Source: Streptomyces sp. AM 4-1-1 (GTDB lineage: Bacteria; Actinomycetota; Actinomycetes; Streptomycetales; Streptomycetaceae). From it: a DNA stretch of 64,000 nt. The stretch is from positions 806,001-870,000 of the forward strand of contig NZ_CP119145.1 of the NCBI RefSeq assembly GCF_029167625.1. The letters are read 5' to 3'. Shown piece after piece: positions 1 through 13,117 of the stretch. The translations under genes were made by a program, and so were the position numbers. Every line of letters begins with the position of its first letter. Position 1 is the first letter of the stretch. Under the pieces are notes generated by a model. It did not search any database, had not been told where the DNA came from, and saw only the letters and a list, made by a program, of their open reading frames with translations.

Positions 1-1229
1 TCCCGTACGGTCTGCCAGGCGAGGCTGGGAAGTCTGGCCGTCCTGGCCGCCCCGTCCCGTTCCAGCTCGCCGTCCCCGACCGTGCGCACCAGCGGGGCCG
101 CCGCCCGGTACTCCTCCCGGGCCGCGCGCAGCGGCAGTGCCCAGCCGCTCTCGACGAGCTGGGCGGCCTCCACCGTGCAGCTCGTACCGCCCAGCAGGAA
201 GGCGCACCCGCTGCGCGCGGCCCGCAGCTCCAGGACCTCTCTGACGTGGGGGAAGGGGGCGCGTTCGTCGCTGTGGCTGGAATCGCCGTCGTCCCAGACG
301 ACGGCCAGTCCGAGCTCCGTGACCGGGGCGAACATCGCGGCCCGGGTCCCGACCACCGCCCGCACGGACCCGCGGCGCACGGCGAGCCACTGGCCGTAGC
401 GTTTCTGCGGACCGGACTCCGCCGTCAGCAGGGCGTGGTGCCCGGCGCCGAGCAGTTCGGTGAGCGCCTTGTCCACCCGGGCGGCGACGCGCCCGTCGGG
501 CACGACGACGAGCGCGCCCCGCCCCGACGCCAGCGTCGCCGCGACAGCGCGGGCGATCTCCTGCGGCCAGTGCGGGCCGGGGAGAGCGGTCCAGACCGCC
601 CTCGGTGCCTCACCGTCGGCCAGCGCGCGCAGGAACGCGGGCCCCTGCTCGTAACGGTCCCAGCTGCCCGGTGCGGGGGCGGGCGGGGGCGGCAGCGGGT
701 CGGGGGACGCCTTGGCCTCGGCCCGGCCGTTCCTGGGCGGCACCGCGAGCTGGATCACGTCGGCGAGACTGCCCGCGTACCGGTCGGCGACGGCTCGCGC
801 GAGCGCGAGGAGTTCGGGGCCGAGGACCGGTTCCGGGGACACGACATGGGCGAGGGCGGCCAGCGCCCCCTGGTAGTCGGACTCGGCGCGGCGCTCGACG
901 ATGAATCCGTCGATCAGTCCGCCGCCCTCGCGGCGGCCGCCCCGGACGTTCCGCCCGCCGGCGCCGAACCTGACCCGCACCCGCACCCCGGGCCGGGCGT
1001 CCGCGTCCAGCTCCTCCGGCACGGCGTAGTCGAAGAACTGGTCGAGGTGGAGCACGCCCTTGTTCACCAGCACCCGGGCGACGGGCAGCTCCTCGGCGAG
1101 GGCGGCCCCCCGCCAGGTCCGCGGTCTGGCCCGCGGCACCTCGGCCTTGCGCACGGACTCCCGGATGAGCGCAAGCTGCTCCGGAGCCCCGGCGTCGGGC
1201 TCGGTCGGCCGCTCGTCTTCGCTGCTCAC
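1..1229 (-). CDS. priA: Primosomal protein N' (PriA), partial
   Basis: This is the N-terminal ~410 residues of PriA; the C-terminus lies beyond the left edge of the window. PriA recognises stalled forks and helps restart replication. A GTG start at 1229 gives VSSEDERPTEPD, followed near residues 40-75 by the 3'-OH-binding-domain type segment LVNKGVLHLDQFFDYAVPEE. The helicase part is degenerate: where a Walker A motif would be expected the protein reads ALPGPHWPQE, and the DEAH box position reads WDDGDSSHSDE. Actinobacterial PriA proteins are known for lacking detectable helicase motifs, so this is probably normal for the group and the protein may act structurally rather than as an ATP-driven helicase. 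It lies downstream of metK, separated by a strong hairpin. Confidence 0.88.
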   Translation of the reverse strand, partial: MSSEDERPTEPDAGAPEQLALIRESVRKAEVPRARPRTWRGAALAEELPVARVLVNKGVLHLDQFFDYAVPEELDADARPGVRVRVRFGAGGRNVRGGRREGGGLIDGFIVERRAESDYQGALAALAHVVSPEPVLGPELLALARAVADRYAGSLADVIQLAVPPRNGRAEAKASPDPLPPPPAPAPGSWDRYEQGPAFLRALADGEAPRAVWTALPGPHWPQEIARAVAATLASGRGALVVVPDGRVAARVDKALTELLGAGHHALLTAESGPQKRYGQWLAVRRGSVRAVVGTRAAMFAPVTELGLAVVWDDGDSSHSDERAPFPHVREVLELRAARSGCAFLLGGTSCTVEAAQLVESGWALPLRAAREEYRAAAPLVRTVGDGELERDGAARTARLPSLAWQTVR

Positions 1230-1299
1230 AGCCAAATTCCTACCAGACAGGGCTGACAGTGCGCCGCCCGGAGGCACCCCGGCCCCTCCCCCGCACACG

Positions 1300-1337
1300 G
1301 CCGGGCCCGGACACCTCGATCGGTGTCCGGGCCCGGC
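1300..1337 (-). terminator. Hairpin terminator downstream of metK
   Basis: A perfect 16-bp inverted repeat (GCCGGGCCCGGACACC and its complement) with a 6-nt loop lies 22 nt past the metK stop codon. There is no U-tract, as is common for Streptomyces terminators. Confidence 0.8.
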
Positions 1338-1359
1338 GTACGGAAGATACCTCGGGGTC

Positions 1360-2583
1360 CTACAGCCCCGCCGCGGCGCGCAGCGCGGCCACCCGGTCGG
1401 TGCGCTCCCAGGTGAAGTCGGGCAGCTCACGGCCGAAGTGGCCGTAGGCGGCGGTCTGGGCGTAGATCGGGCGGAGCAGGTCGAGGTCGCGGATGATCGC
1501 GGCCGGGCGGAGGTCGAAGACCTCACCGATGGCGTGCTCGATCTTCTCGCTGTCGACCGCGGCCGTGCCGAAGGTCTCGACGAACAGGCCGACCGGCTCG
1601 GCCTTGCCGATCGCGTACGCGACCTGGACCTCGCAGCGGGCCGCGAGACCGGCCGCCACGACGTTCTTGGCCACCCAGCGCATCGCGTACGCGGCCGAGC
1701 GGTCCACCTTCGACGGGTCCTTGCCCGAGAACGCGCCGCCGCCGTGCCGGGCCATGCCGCCGTACGTGTCGATGATGATCTTGCGGCCGGTCAGGCCCGC
1801 GTCGCCCATCGGGCCGCCGATCTCGAACCGCCCGGTCGGGTTCACCAGCAGGCGGTAGCCCTCGGTGTCCAGCTTGATGCCGTCCTCGACGAGCTGCGCC
1901 AGGACGTGCTCGACGACGAACTCCCGGATGTCGGGCGCCAGGAGAGAGTCGAGGTCGATGTCGCTCGCGTGCTGCGAGGAGACCACGACGGTGTCGAGCC
2001 GGACGGCCTTGTCGCCGTCGTACTCGATGGTGACCTGCGTCTTGCCGTCGGGGCGCAGATACGGGATGGTGCCGTTCTTGCGGACCTCGGACAGCCTGCG
2101 CGAGAGCCGGTGGGCCAGGTGGATCGGCAGCGGCATCAGCTCGGGCGTCTCGTCGCACGCGTACCCGAACATCAGGCCCTGGTCGCCCGCGCCCTGCTTG
2201 TCGAGTTCGTCGTCCTCGTCCCTCTGGGAGCTGCCCTCGACCCGCTTCTCGTACGCGGTGTCGACCCCCTGGGCGATGTCCGGGGACTGTGCGCCGATGG
2301 ACACCGACACGCCGCAGGAGGCGCCGTCGAAGCCCTTCTTGGAGGAGTCGTAACCGATTTCGAGGATCTTGTTGCGCACAAGGTTCGGAATGTCGGCGTA
2401 GGCCTTGGTCGTGACCTCGCCCGCGACATGCACCAGACCCGTGGTGATCAGGGTCTCCACGGCGACGCGTGAGGACGGGTCCTGACGCAGGAGAGCGTCC
2501 AGGATCGTGTCGCTGATCTGGTCAGCGATCTTGTCGGGGTGACCCTCGGTCACGGATTCCGAGGTGAACAGACGACGGGACAC
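1360..2583 (-). CDS. metK: S-adenosylmethionine synthetase
   Basis: MetK makes S-adenosylmethionine from methionine and ATP in the cytoplasm. The 407-residue length fits the family. Visible signatures are GHPDK near residues 14-18, the [12 protein letters not shown] segment and the [19 protein letters not shown] loop, all typical of the ATP and methionine sites. The GTG start at 2583 is preceded by GGGAG at good spacing. In Streptomyces SAM level influences antibiotic production, which is family knowledge and not visible here. The gene stands between coaBC and priA and ends at a strong hairpin. No SAM riboswitch could be recognised in the 306-nt upstream region. Confidence 0.97.
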   Translation of the reverse strand: MSRRLFTSESVTEGHPDKIADQISDTILDALLRQDPSSRVAVETLITTGLVHVAGEVTTKAYADIPNLVRNKILEIGYDSSKKGFDGASCGVSVSIGAQSPDIAQGVDTAYEKRVEGSSQRDEDDELDKQGAGDQGLMFGYACDETPELMPLPIHLAHRLSRRLSEVRKNGTIPYLRPDGKTQVTIEYDGDKAVRLDTVVVSSQHASDIDLDSLLAPDIREFVVEHVLAQLVEDGIKLDTEGYRLLVNPTGRFEIGGPMGDAGLTGRKIIIDTYGGMARHGGGAFSGKDPSKVDRSAAYAMRWVAKNVVAAGLAARCEVQVAYAIGKAEPVGLFVETFGTAAVDSEKIEHAIGEVFDLRPAAIIRDLDLLRPIYAQTAAYGHFGRELPDFTWERTDRVAALRAAAGL

Positions 2584-2889
2584 ATCGCTCCCTGGGTTGC
2601 AGCGGCTGCTGGCTGATCATGGGTGGAACGGCCGGGAGCTGCGCCCGGACACGTTCCGCCGACAGTTTATCGGTCGTCCCCGCCCGGCGGGCCATGTGTC
2701 TCGCTCCTTGGGTGGTCTGTGACATGAGGCACTGAGGACGAAGACACGTGGACCCACCCATGGAGCGGGGTGATACATGGGCTTTTCAGGGCATTTTTGC
2801 CGCCCGGAGCGGTGAATGTGAAATCCGGGTGGCGTGACCGGCGATGTCCGCCCGGAAGGCGCGGCGGACAGACCTGCACGGGAGCGTCA
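2584..2889. other. Intergenic region between coaBC and metK
   Basis: No gene is supported in these 306 bases. The left part carries the metK ribosome binding site and presumably its promoter; the right part contains a hairpin that may end coaBC transcription. Relatively AT-rich patches occur around 2660-2670 and 2785-2800. I could not recognise a known riboswitch. Confidence 0.5.
2845..2870 (-). terminator. Possible terminator downstream of coaBC
   Basis: An 8-bp inverted repeat (TGTCCGCC / GGCGGACA) with a 10-nt loop lies 20 nt beyond the coaBC stop codon. It is modest in length, so the assignment is tentative. Confidence 0.45.
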
Positions 2890-4092
2890 CTAACGGAACC
2901 TGACCGTCACCAGATCCCAGACCGTGTCGGCGAGCGCCTCCTTGGGCCCGTACGGCACCGGGGTCTCTCCCCCGTCGGCCGCGAGGACCACCGCTTCGTT
3001 CTCCTCGGAGCCGAAGGTCCTGCGCTCCCCGACCTCGTTGACCACGAGCAGATCACAGCCCTTGCGGCGCAGCTTCTCGCGGCCGTTGGCGAGGACGTCG
3101 TCGGTCTCCGCCGCGAAGCCGACGACGATCCGTCCCGGCCGGCTCCGGTCGGCGGAGACCTCGGCGAGGATGTCCGGATTCCGTACGAGTGTCAGGGGAG
3201 CCGGTTCCCGGCCGTCCTTCTTCTTGATCTTGCCCTGGGCGTACTCGGCGGGACGGAAGTCGGCGACCGCCGCGGCCATCACGACGACATCGGCGTCCGC
3301 CGCCGCCTTCAGCACGGCCTCCCGCAGTTGCAGCGCGGTCCCGGCCCTGACGACGTCGGCGCCCGCCGGGTCGGGCAGACCGGTGTTGGCCTCGACGAGG
3401 GTGACCCGGGCGCCGCGGGCGACGGCGGTACGGGCGAGGGCGTAGCCCTGCTTGCCCGAGGAACGGTTGCCGAGGAAACGCACCGGGTCCAGCGGTTCAC
3501 GCGTGCCGCCCGCGCTGATCACCACGTGGCGGCCCGCGAGGTCCGGCTCGGCGGGACCACGGGTGAGCACCCGGCGGCACACCTCGTGGATCTCCCCGGG
3601 ATCGGGCAGCCGCCCCTTGCCGGTGTCCGCCCCGGTGAGCCGGCCGACGGCGGGCTCGATGACGACCACGCCGCGCCGACGCAGCGTGGCGACGTTCTCC
3701 CGGGTGGCGGGGTGCTCCCACATCTCGGTGTGCATGGCGGGCGCGAGGACGACCGGGCAGCGGGCGGTGAGCAGGGTGTTGGTGAGCAGATCGTCCGCGA
3801 GGCCGTGCGCCGCCCTGGCCAGCAGATCGGCGGTGGCGGGTGCGACGACGACGAGGTCGGCGTCCTGGCCGATCCGCACGTGCGGCACCTCGTGGACGTC
3901 GTTCCACACCTCGGTCGAGACGGGGTGGCCGGAGAGCGCCGACCAGGTGGCGGCGCCCACGAAGTGGAGCGACGACTCGGTCGGTACGACCCGGACGTCG
4001 TGACCGGACTCGGTCAGCCGGCGCAGCAGCTCGCACGCCTTGTAGGCGGCGATCCCGCCGCCGACGCCCAGCACGACCTTCGGCTTGTCCAC
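2890..4092 (-). CDS. coaBC: Bifunctional phosphopantothenoylcysteine synthetase/decarboxylase
   Basis: CoaBC carries out two successive steps of coenzyme A synthesis: joining cysteine to 4'-phosphopantothenate (CoaB, C-terminal half) and decarboxylating the product with FMN (CoaC, N-terminal half). The protein begins VDKPKVVLGVGGGIAAYKA, the typical flavoprotein start. The decarboxylase motif PAMHTEMW is present in its actinobacterial form, and the CoaB half shows SAGGTREPLDPVRF, NRSSGKQG and KIKKKDG. I chose the GTG at 4092 because GGGGAG lies just upstream; an in-frame ATG 63 nt further upstream would add an unconserved-looking tail. The gene follows rpoZ in the same direction, an order shared with Mycobacterium. 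Confidence 0.95.
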   Translation of the reverse strand: MDKPKVVLGVGGGIAAYKACELLRRLTESGHDVRVVPTESSLHFVGAATWSALSGHPVSTEVWNDVHEVPHVRIGQDADLVVVAPATADLLARAAHGLADDLLTNTLLTARCPVVLAPAMHTEMWEHPATRENVATLRRRGVVVIEPAVGRLTGADTGKGRLPDPGEIHEVCRRVLTRGPAEPDLAGRHVVISAGGTREPLDPVRFLGNRSSGKQGYALARTAVARGARVTLVEANTGLPDPAGADVVRAGTALQLREAVLKAAADADVVVMAAAVADFRPAEYAQGKIKKKDGREPAPLTLVRNPDILAEVSADRSRPGRIVVGFAAETDDVLANGREKLRRKGCDLLVVNEVGERRTFGSEENEAVVLAADGGETPVPYGPKEALADTVWDLVTVRFR

Positions 4093-4212
4093 TGCGTCTC
4101 CCCGCGTTCGCGTCTCCGGCACCGGCGTCCGTACGGCCGTCACCCACGGGTCCATGCTGCCTCACGTCCCGGGGCGTGAGCCCCCGGCCCCGTGAGCGGG
4201 CGCTCCGGAACA

Positions 4213-4251
4213 CACCACGGGCCCGGCGGTCGCGCCGCCGGGCCCGTGGTG
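4213..4251 (-). terminator. Hairpin terminator downstream of rpoZ
   Basis: A long perfect inverted repeat with arms beginning CACCACGGGCCCGGCGG lies 19 nt past the rpoZ stop codon, between rpoZ and coaBC. Confidence 0.8.
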
Positions 4252-4269
4252 AAGGTGCGTCTTCGCCGC

Positions 4270-4542
4270 CTACTGCGCGGGGCCCTCGATGGCCTCGGAG
4301 GTCAGCAGGCCCGCGTTGATCTCGCGGAGCGCGATCGAGAGCGGCTTCTCGTGCACGTGCGTGTCGACGAGCGGACCGACGTACTCGAGGAGACCTTCAC
4401 CGAGCTGCGAGTAGTACGCGTTGATCTGGCGCGCGCGCTTGGCGGCGTAGATCACGAGGCTGTACTTCGAGTCGGTCGCTTCCAGGAGCTCATCAATCGG
4501 CGGGTTGATGATGCCCTCGGGCGTGGTGATGGAAGAGGACAC
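4270..4542 (-). CDS. rpoZ: RNA polymerase omega subunit
   Basis: The omega subunit helps assemble and stabilise the beta' subunit of RNA polymerase. The product is 90 residues, with the omega pattern [20 protein letters not shown] near the N-terminus, [10 protein letters not shown] near residue 32 and [11 protein letters not shown] near residue 65. The GTG start at 4542 is preceded by GGAAGG. A longer open frame continues upstream into gmk but does not look like omega. It follows gmk in the same orientation and precedes a strong hairpin, so it probably ends a gmk-rpoZ transcription unit. Loss of rpoZ in streptomycetes is reported to impair differentiation and antibiotic production, which is outside knowledge. 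Confidence 0.95.
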   Translation of the reverse strand: MSSSITTPEGIINPPIDELLEATDSKYSLVIYAAKRARQINAYYSQLGEGLLEYVGPLVDTHVHEKPLSIALREINAGLLTSEAIEGPAQ

Positions 4543-4625
4543 TCTCTGCCTTCCGAAGGGGGTAAAGATCAAAGAAATCTTTGATAGTGCGGATTCCGTG
4601 GGACCGGTGCTCCGCGTCAGTGGCG

Positions 4626-5246
4626 TCAGGCGCCGCTGTCGCGGTGGTGGTCGGAAGCCTGCAACATCAAGGCTAGCAGCTCGCGTGCTACATCCTCGAC
4701 CGAGGTGTTGACAAGCGTGGTGTCGAACTCGGCCTCGGCGGCCAGTTCGATCTTGGCGGCCGCCAGCCTGCGCTCGATGACCTCGGGCGCCTCGGTGCCG
4801 CGCCCGGTGAGCCGGCGCACCAGTTCGTCCCAGCTCGGCGGGGCCAGGAAGACCAGCCGGGCGTCGGGCATCGACTGCTTGACCAGGCGCGCGCCCTGGA
4901 GGTCGATCTCCAGCAGCACCGGTTCGCCCGCCTCCAGGCGTTCCAGCACGGCGCGGCGCGGCGTGCCGTACCGGTTGCCCGCGAACTCCGCCCATTCCAG
5001 CAGTTCGCCGTTGGCGACGAGCTTGTCGAACTCCTCGTTCTCGACGAAGAAGTAGTGCACTCCGTCGCGCTCGCCGGGGCGCGGCTTGCGGGTGGTGGCG
5101 GAGACCGAGAGCCAGACCTCGGGGTGGACCTTGCGCATATGAGCGACGACCGTGCTCTTGCCGACCCCTGAGGGGCCGGAGAGCACGGTCAGCCGCGGAC
5201 GTACGTCCGGGGGTGCGGGGGACGTCCCCCGGGATGTTGCAGCCAT
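4626..5246 (-). CDS. gmk: Guanylate kinase
   Basis: Guanylate kinase phosphorylates GMP to GDP with ATP. The 206-residue product has the P-loop [10 protein letters not shown] at residues 23-32, the GMP-binding segment [20 protein letters not shown], and the [13 protein letters not shown] and EIDLQGA motifs expected for the family. The ATG at 5246 leaves about 18 residues before the first beta strand, rich in proline and serine, which is common in actinobacterial homologues. Its neighbours are mihF upstream and rpoZ downstream, an order conserved in mycobacteria. Confidence 0.96.
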   Translation of the reverse strand: MAATSRGTSPAPPDVRPRLTVLSGPSGVGKSTVVAHMRKVHPEVWLSVSATTRKPRPGERDGVHYFFVENEEFDKLVANGELLEWAEFAGNRYGTPRRAVLERLEAGEPVLLEIDLQGARLVKQSMPDARLVFLAPPSWDELVRRLTGRGTEAPEVIERRLAAAKIELAAEAEFDTTLVNTSVEDVARELLALMLQASDHHRDSGA

Positions 5247-5284
5247 GCGGCGATTATCCAGGTTCTCAGGGGTGCCTGAGAACG

Positions 5285-5608
5285 TCAGGCCGCGCTGCCC
5301 CCGAACTCACGCTCCAAGGACGCGATCTGGTTGGAGCCGAGACCGCGCACGCGGCGGCTCTCGGAGATGCCCAGCCGCTCCATGATCTGCTTGGCGCGGA
5401 CCTTGCCGACGCCGGGCAGGGATTCGAGGAGGGCGGAGACCTTCATCTTCCCGATGACGTCGTTCTCCTGACCCTGCTTGATGACCTCGTGGAGCGAGGC
5501 GCCGGAGTGCTTGAGTCGATTCTTGACCTCGGCCCGCTCCCGGCGAGCCGCGGCGGCCTTTTCGAGCGCGGCTGCGCGCTGTTCAGGGGTAAGGGGCGGA
5601 AGAGCCAC
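5285..5608 (-). CDS. mihF: Integration host factor, actinobacterial type (sIHF/mIHF)
   Basis: This 107-residue basic protein is the actinobacterial integration host factor, a nucleoid-associated protein unrelated to the HU/IHF fold of E. coli. It shows an N-terminal helix rich in Ala, Arg and Glu, and a C-terminal helix-hairpin-helix-like segment [19 protein letters not shown] followed by the basic stretch [13 protein letters not shown], which is the DNA-contacting region in the family. The Streptomyces protein binds DNA and affects topology and development (family knowledge). It sits between pyrF and gmk, as in Mycobacterium, and is separated from pyrF by a terminator-like hairpin, so it likely has its own promoter within 5609-5760. 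Confidence 0.94.
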   Translation of the reverse strand: MALPPLTPEQRAAALEKAAAARRERAEVKNRLKHSGASLHEVIKQGQENDVIGKMKVSALLESLPGVGKVRAKQIMERLGISESRRVRGLGSNQIASLEREFGGSAA

Positions 5609-5763
5609 GCCTACGTCACCTCGGATGTCGATCTGTCGGATACGGACCGGTGAAGGAGCTGATCGCTCCCCACCTGGCGAGTCGCCGCACGAACTGTGCG
5701 CGGTGGCTCTCGACGGAGACTAGCGGCCATGGCCGCCCGAGTCAGCGAGAACAGACGAAAAGT

Positions 5764-5787
5764 CCTGGTCAGCCTCAGCCGACCAGG
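5764..5787 (-). terminator. Rho-independent-like terminator of the pyr operon
   Basis: Read on the minus strand, CCTGGTC and GACCAGG form a 7-bp stem with a 10-nt loop, followed by ACTTTTC. The T-run makes this unusually like a classical intrinsic terminator for a streptomycete. It lies 67 nt past the pyrF stop codon and before mihF. Confidence 0.65.
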
Positions 5788-5853
5788 ATATTCGCGACAT
5801 AACGACCGGTATTTCGGTCATGATTCCGTCAACTCGTCGGGCGCGGGGTCCGG

Positions 5854-6689
5854 TCAGCCGCCCGCGACGGCGGTCCGGACCTCGTCCGCGAACCGTTCGG
5901 CGGCTTCCCGCAGCCCGGTCACGTCGGGTCCGTGACGCAGCACACCACGGCTCACGCTGGGCACCACATCGCCCACCGCCGCGCCGAAGACGCCGGGCAG
6001 ATCGGCGGGGGTCGCCCCCTGCGCGCCGATGCCCGGGGCCAGCAGCGGGCCGTTGATCGCGAGGTCCACGCCCGCGTTGCCCAGCGTGGCGCCGACGACC
6101 GCTCCGACGGAACCGAGGGGGGTCGCGCCCGCGTTCTCGGCGGCCATGTGGTCCAGCATCAGCTGGGCCAGCGACCTGCCGTCCGCCGCGGTGGCGCGCT
6201 GCACCTCGGCGCCCTCCGGGTTGGAGGTGAGGGCCAGCACGAAGACACCCGCCCCGGAGGCGGCCGCCGCGTCCAGGGCCGGCCGCAGCGAGCCGAATCC
6301 GAGGTACGGCGACACGGTGACCGCGTCCGAGAAGAGCGGCGAGTCCCGGTCCAGGTAGGTCGCCGCGTAGGCGCCCATGGTGGAGCCGATGTCTCCGCGC
6401 TTGGCGTCCATCAGGACCAGGGCGCCCGCGGCGCGCGCCTCCTCGACGGCCTTCTCCAGCACGGCCACGCCGCGGGACCCGAACCGCTCGAAGAACGCCG
6501 ACTGCGGTTTGAGCACCGCGACCCGGTCCGCCAGCGCCTCGACGACGGTACGGGTGAAGCGCTCAAGCCCCGCGATGTCGTCACCCAGCCCCCAGGAGGA
6601 CAGCAGCGATCCGTGCGGGTCGATGCCGACACAGAGCGGCCCGCGGGTGTCCATGGCGCGCCGCAGCCGGGCGCCGAAGGGTTCCGGGC

Positions 6690-6693
<4 letters not shown>
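5854..6693 (-). CDS. pyrF: Orotidine 5'-phosphate decarboxylase
   Basis: PyrF removes CO2 from OMP to give UMP, the last step of de novo pyrimidine synthesis. The 279-residue length and the catalytic segment DAKRGDIGSTMGAYA place it in the longer, group 2 type of the enzyme common in Actinobacteria. The N-terminus contains the substrate-binding LCVGIDPH. The ATG overlaps the pyrD stop codon by four bases (ATGA), indicating translational coupling. It is the last gene of the pyr operon and is followed by a hairpin with a T-run. Confidence 0.96.
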
Positions 6694-7799
<1,106 letters not shown>

Positions 7800-7816
7800 C
7801 GAAGTCCTCATGAGGA

Positions 7817-7842
7817 GGGGGACACCGTTTCCGGTGTCCCCC
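7817..7842 (-). promoter_or_regulatory. Hairpin in the carB-pyrD gap
   Basis: The perfect repeat GGGGGACACCG / CGGTGTCCCCC with a 4-nt TTTC loop lies 18 nt upstream of the pyrD start. It could be a terminator or attenuator ahead of pyrD or a structure in its 5' untranslated region. Its role cannot be decided from sequence. Confidence 0.5.
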
Positions 7843-7912
7843 GTGCGGGTCTTCCTACTGCCGTGACCGGCGGTGTTCACCCCGAGGGGGCGTGCGTGCC
7901 GGGGGCGGCACC

Positions 7913-8074
7913 AAGGGCTGTCCCGCAATCCGTGGTGGATCAGCGTGCGGCGTCGGATGCGGTGCGTCGTCAGGCGCAGGGGCGTCCGCATACTGGATGT
8001 ACGGGGACGTTCCGACAACGCCGCGAGGCGCCGTAGCTGACGCCGCACGCCCGCCAGGGAATACCGGACAGCCC

Positions 8075-8076
<2 letters not shown>
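7913..8076. mobile_element. Miniature inverted-repeat element (MITE-like) between carB and pyrD
   Basis: The segment is bounded by the 11-bp perfect inverted repeat AAGGGCTGTCC / GGACAGCCCTT. The similarity continues inward for about 45-50 bases, including an inner perfect pair GCGTGCGGCGTC (7943-7954) / GACGCCGCACGC (8039-8050), after a 4-base offset. The terminal GGGCTGTCC sequence resembles ends of IS5-type insertion sequences seen in streptomycetes, so a non-autonomous derivative is likely. It encodes no convincing protein. The right arm overlaps the TAA stop codon of carB. A clear target duplication is not visible. It could alternatively be a structured RNA element, since the arms would form a long stem in the pyr transcript. 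Confidence 0.6.
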
Positions 8077-11375
<3,299 letters not shown>

Positions 11376-11383
<8 letters not shown>

Positions 11384-12527
11384 GCTGGCCCTCCATCAGG
11401 GAGACGAAACGGTCGAAGAGATACGCGGCGTCGTGCGGGCCCGCCGCCGCCTCGGGGTGGTACTGCACGCTGAACGCCGGGGTGTCCAGCAGCTGAAGGC
11501 CCTCGACCACGTTGTCGTTGAGGCAGACGTGCGAGACCTCGGCGCGGCCGTACGGGGTGTCGGAGACCTTGTCGAGCGGGGCGTCGACGGCGAATCCGTG
11601 GTTGTGGGCGGTGACCTCGACCTTGCCGGTGGTGCGGTCCTGCACGGGCTGGTTGATGCCGCGGTGGCCGTACTTGAGCTTGTACGTGCCGAAACCGAGC
11701 GCGCGGCCCAGGATCTGGTTGCCGAAGCAGATGCCGAAGAGCGGGGTCCGGCGTTCCAGGACGCTCCGCATGACGGAGACCGCGTGGTCGGCGGCGGCGG
11801 GGTCGCCGGGGCCGTTGGAGAAGAAGACCCCGTCCGGCTCGACCGCGTACACGTCCTCGGCGGTGGCGGTGGCGGGCAGGACGTGCACCTCGATGCCACG
11901 TTCGGCCATGCGGTGCGGGGTCATGCCCTTGATACCGAGGTCGACGGCGGCGACGGTGAACTTCTTGGTGCCGATCGCGGGGACGACGTACGCCTCCTGG
12001 GTGGCGACCTCCTGGGAGAGGTTCGCACCGGTCATCTCGGGGGCCTGCTTCACCCGGGCCAGCAGGGTGGCGTCGTCGGCGACCGCCTCGCCGGAGAAGA
12101 TCCCGACGCGCATCGCGCCGCGCTCACGCAGATGGCGGGTGAGGGCGCGGGTGTCGATCCCGCTGATGCCGACGACGCCCTGGCTCTCCAGCTCCTCTCC
12201 GAGCGAGCGCCGGGAGCGCCAGTTCGAGGACACGCGGGCGGGGTCACGCACGACGTAACCGGCGACCCAGATCCGCTTCGACTCGGCGTCCTCGTCGTTG
12301 ACCCCGGTGTTGCCGATGTGCGGGGCGGTCATGACGACGACCTGGCGGTGGTACGAGGGATCGGTCAGCGTCTCCTGGTAACCGGTCATGCCGGTGGAGA
12401 ACACCGCCTCGCCGAAGGTCTCCCCCACGGCCCCGTAGGCGCGGCCGCGGAACGAGCGGCCGTCCTCCAGGACGAGTACGGCGGGAGACGCCTGCTGGGA
12501 GGCGCGTCCCCTGGTGGAGGTGGTCAT
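11376..12527 (-). CDS. carA: Carbamoyl-phosphate synthase small subunit (glutaminase)
   Basis: CarA hydrolyses glutamine and channels ammonia to CarB. The 383-residue product has the N-terminal CPSase domain ([25 protein letters not shown]) and a C-terminal class I glutamine amidotransferase domain with the nucleophile in [15 protein letters not shown] and a catalytic His/Glu in [14 protein letters not shown]. The ATG at 12527 overlaps the stop codon of the upstream membrane-protein gene (ATGA), and the gene overlaps carB by 8 nt, so both junctions point to coupled translation within the pyr operon. Confidence 0.97.
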
Positions 12528-13117
12528 CGTGCGGTGCCTTCCGTAGTGCTGGTGAGATGGGTGCCGGCGAGGCCGTTGACGGCCTCGACCCAGGCCGGGT
12601 GCTCGGCCGCGTGGTCGGAGCGGAAACCGGAGTCGATCAGCCTGTCGCCGTGCGACCAGGTGATGATCAGCAGCCCGCCCTCCGGGAGGACCTTGCCCGC
12701 GATGCCCTTGTCGAGCCTGGCCTCGCGGAGCCGGTCGGCCGGGACGAAGAAGTCGGCGGCGCCGGGCCTGACGACGTCGAGTCCCTGGTCGGTCAGGGTC
12801 AGCTCGACGCGGCTGCGGGTGCCGAGACCGTGGGCGACGATCCGGTCGAGCCACTGCCCCGCCGTGGTCGACGCGTGGTAGCGGCCGGTCGTCGTCAGCA
12901 GCGGGGTCCGCTCCTGGAAGCCGTCCGGGGTGGCGGGCAGGTCCGGCAGGTCGGACTGGAGGGTGCCCCGCCACTTCCATCCCTGGCGCATCAGCCAGTA
13001 GACGAAGGCGATGAGGACGAGCAGTCCGATCACCCAGCTGATCCGGGCGGGCCAGTCGGTCACATCGGCCGACTTCTGCTCGGCGGCCAGCTGGTACAGG
13101 GGGTTGAGTGTTGTCAC
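12524..13117 (-). CDS. Conserved membrane protein of the pyr operon (PH-like domain)
   Basis: This 197-residue protein has one predicted membrane segment near residues 25-44 ([20 protein letters not shown]) and a soluble C-terminal part beginning near residue 60 that looks like the bacterial PH-like domain of this family: [20 protein letters not shown] and later [20 protein letters not shown] membrane protein occupies the same place between pyrC and carA in Mycobacterium (recalled as Rv1382), so the link to pyrimidine synthesis is old, but its function is unknown. The GTG start overlaps the pyrC stop and its own stop overlaps the carA start, both by four bases. Confidence 0.85.
   Translation of the reverse strand: MTTLNPLYQLAAEQKSADVTDWPARISWVIGLLVLIAFVYWLMRQGWKWRGTLQSDLPDLPATPDGFQERTPLLTTTGRYHASTTAGQWLDRIVAHGLGTRSRVELTLTDQGLDVVRPGAADFFVPADRLREARLDKGIAGKVLPEGGLLIITWSHGDRLIDSGFRSDHAAEHPAWVEAVNGLAGTHLTSTTEGTAR

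Noticed and set aside
2584..2889. SAM riboswitch upstream of metK
   Set aside because: I could not identify a conserved SAM-I, SAM-II or SAM-IV core in the leader.
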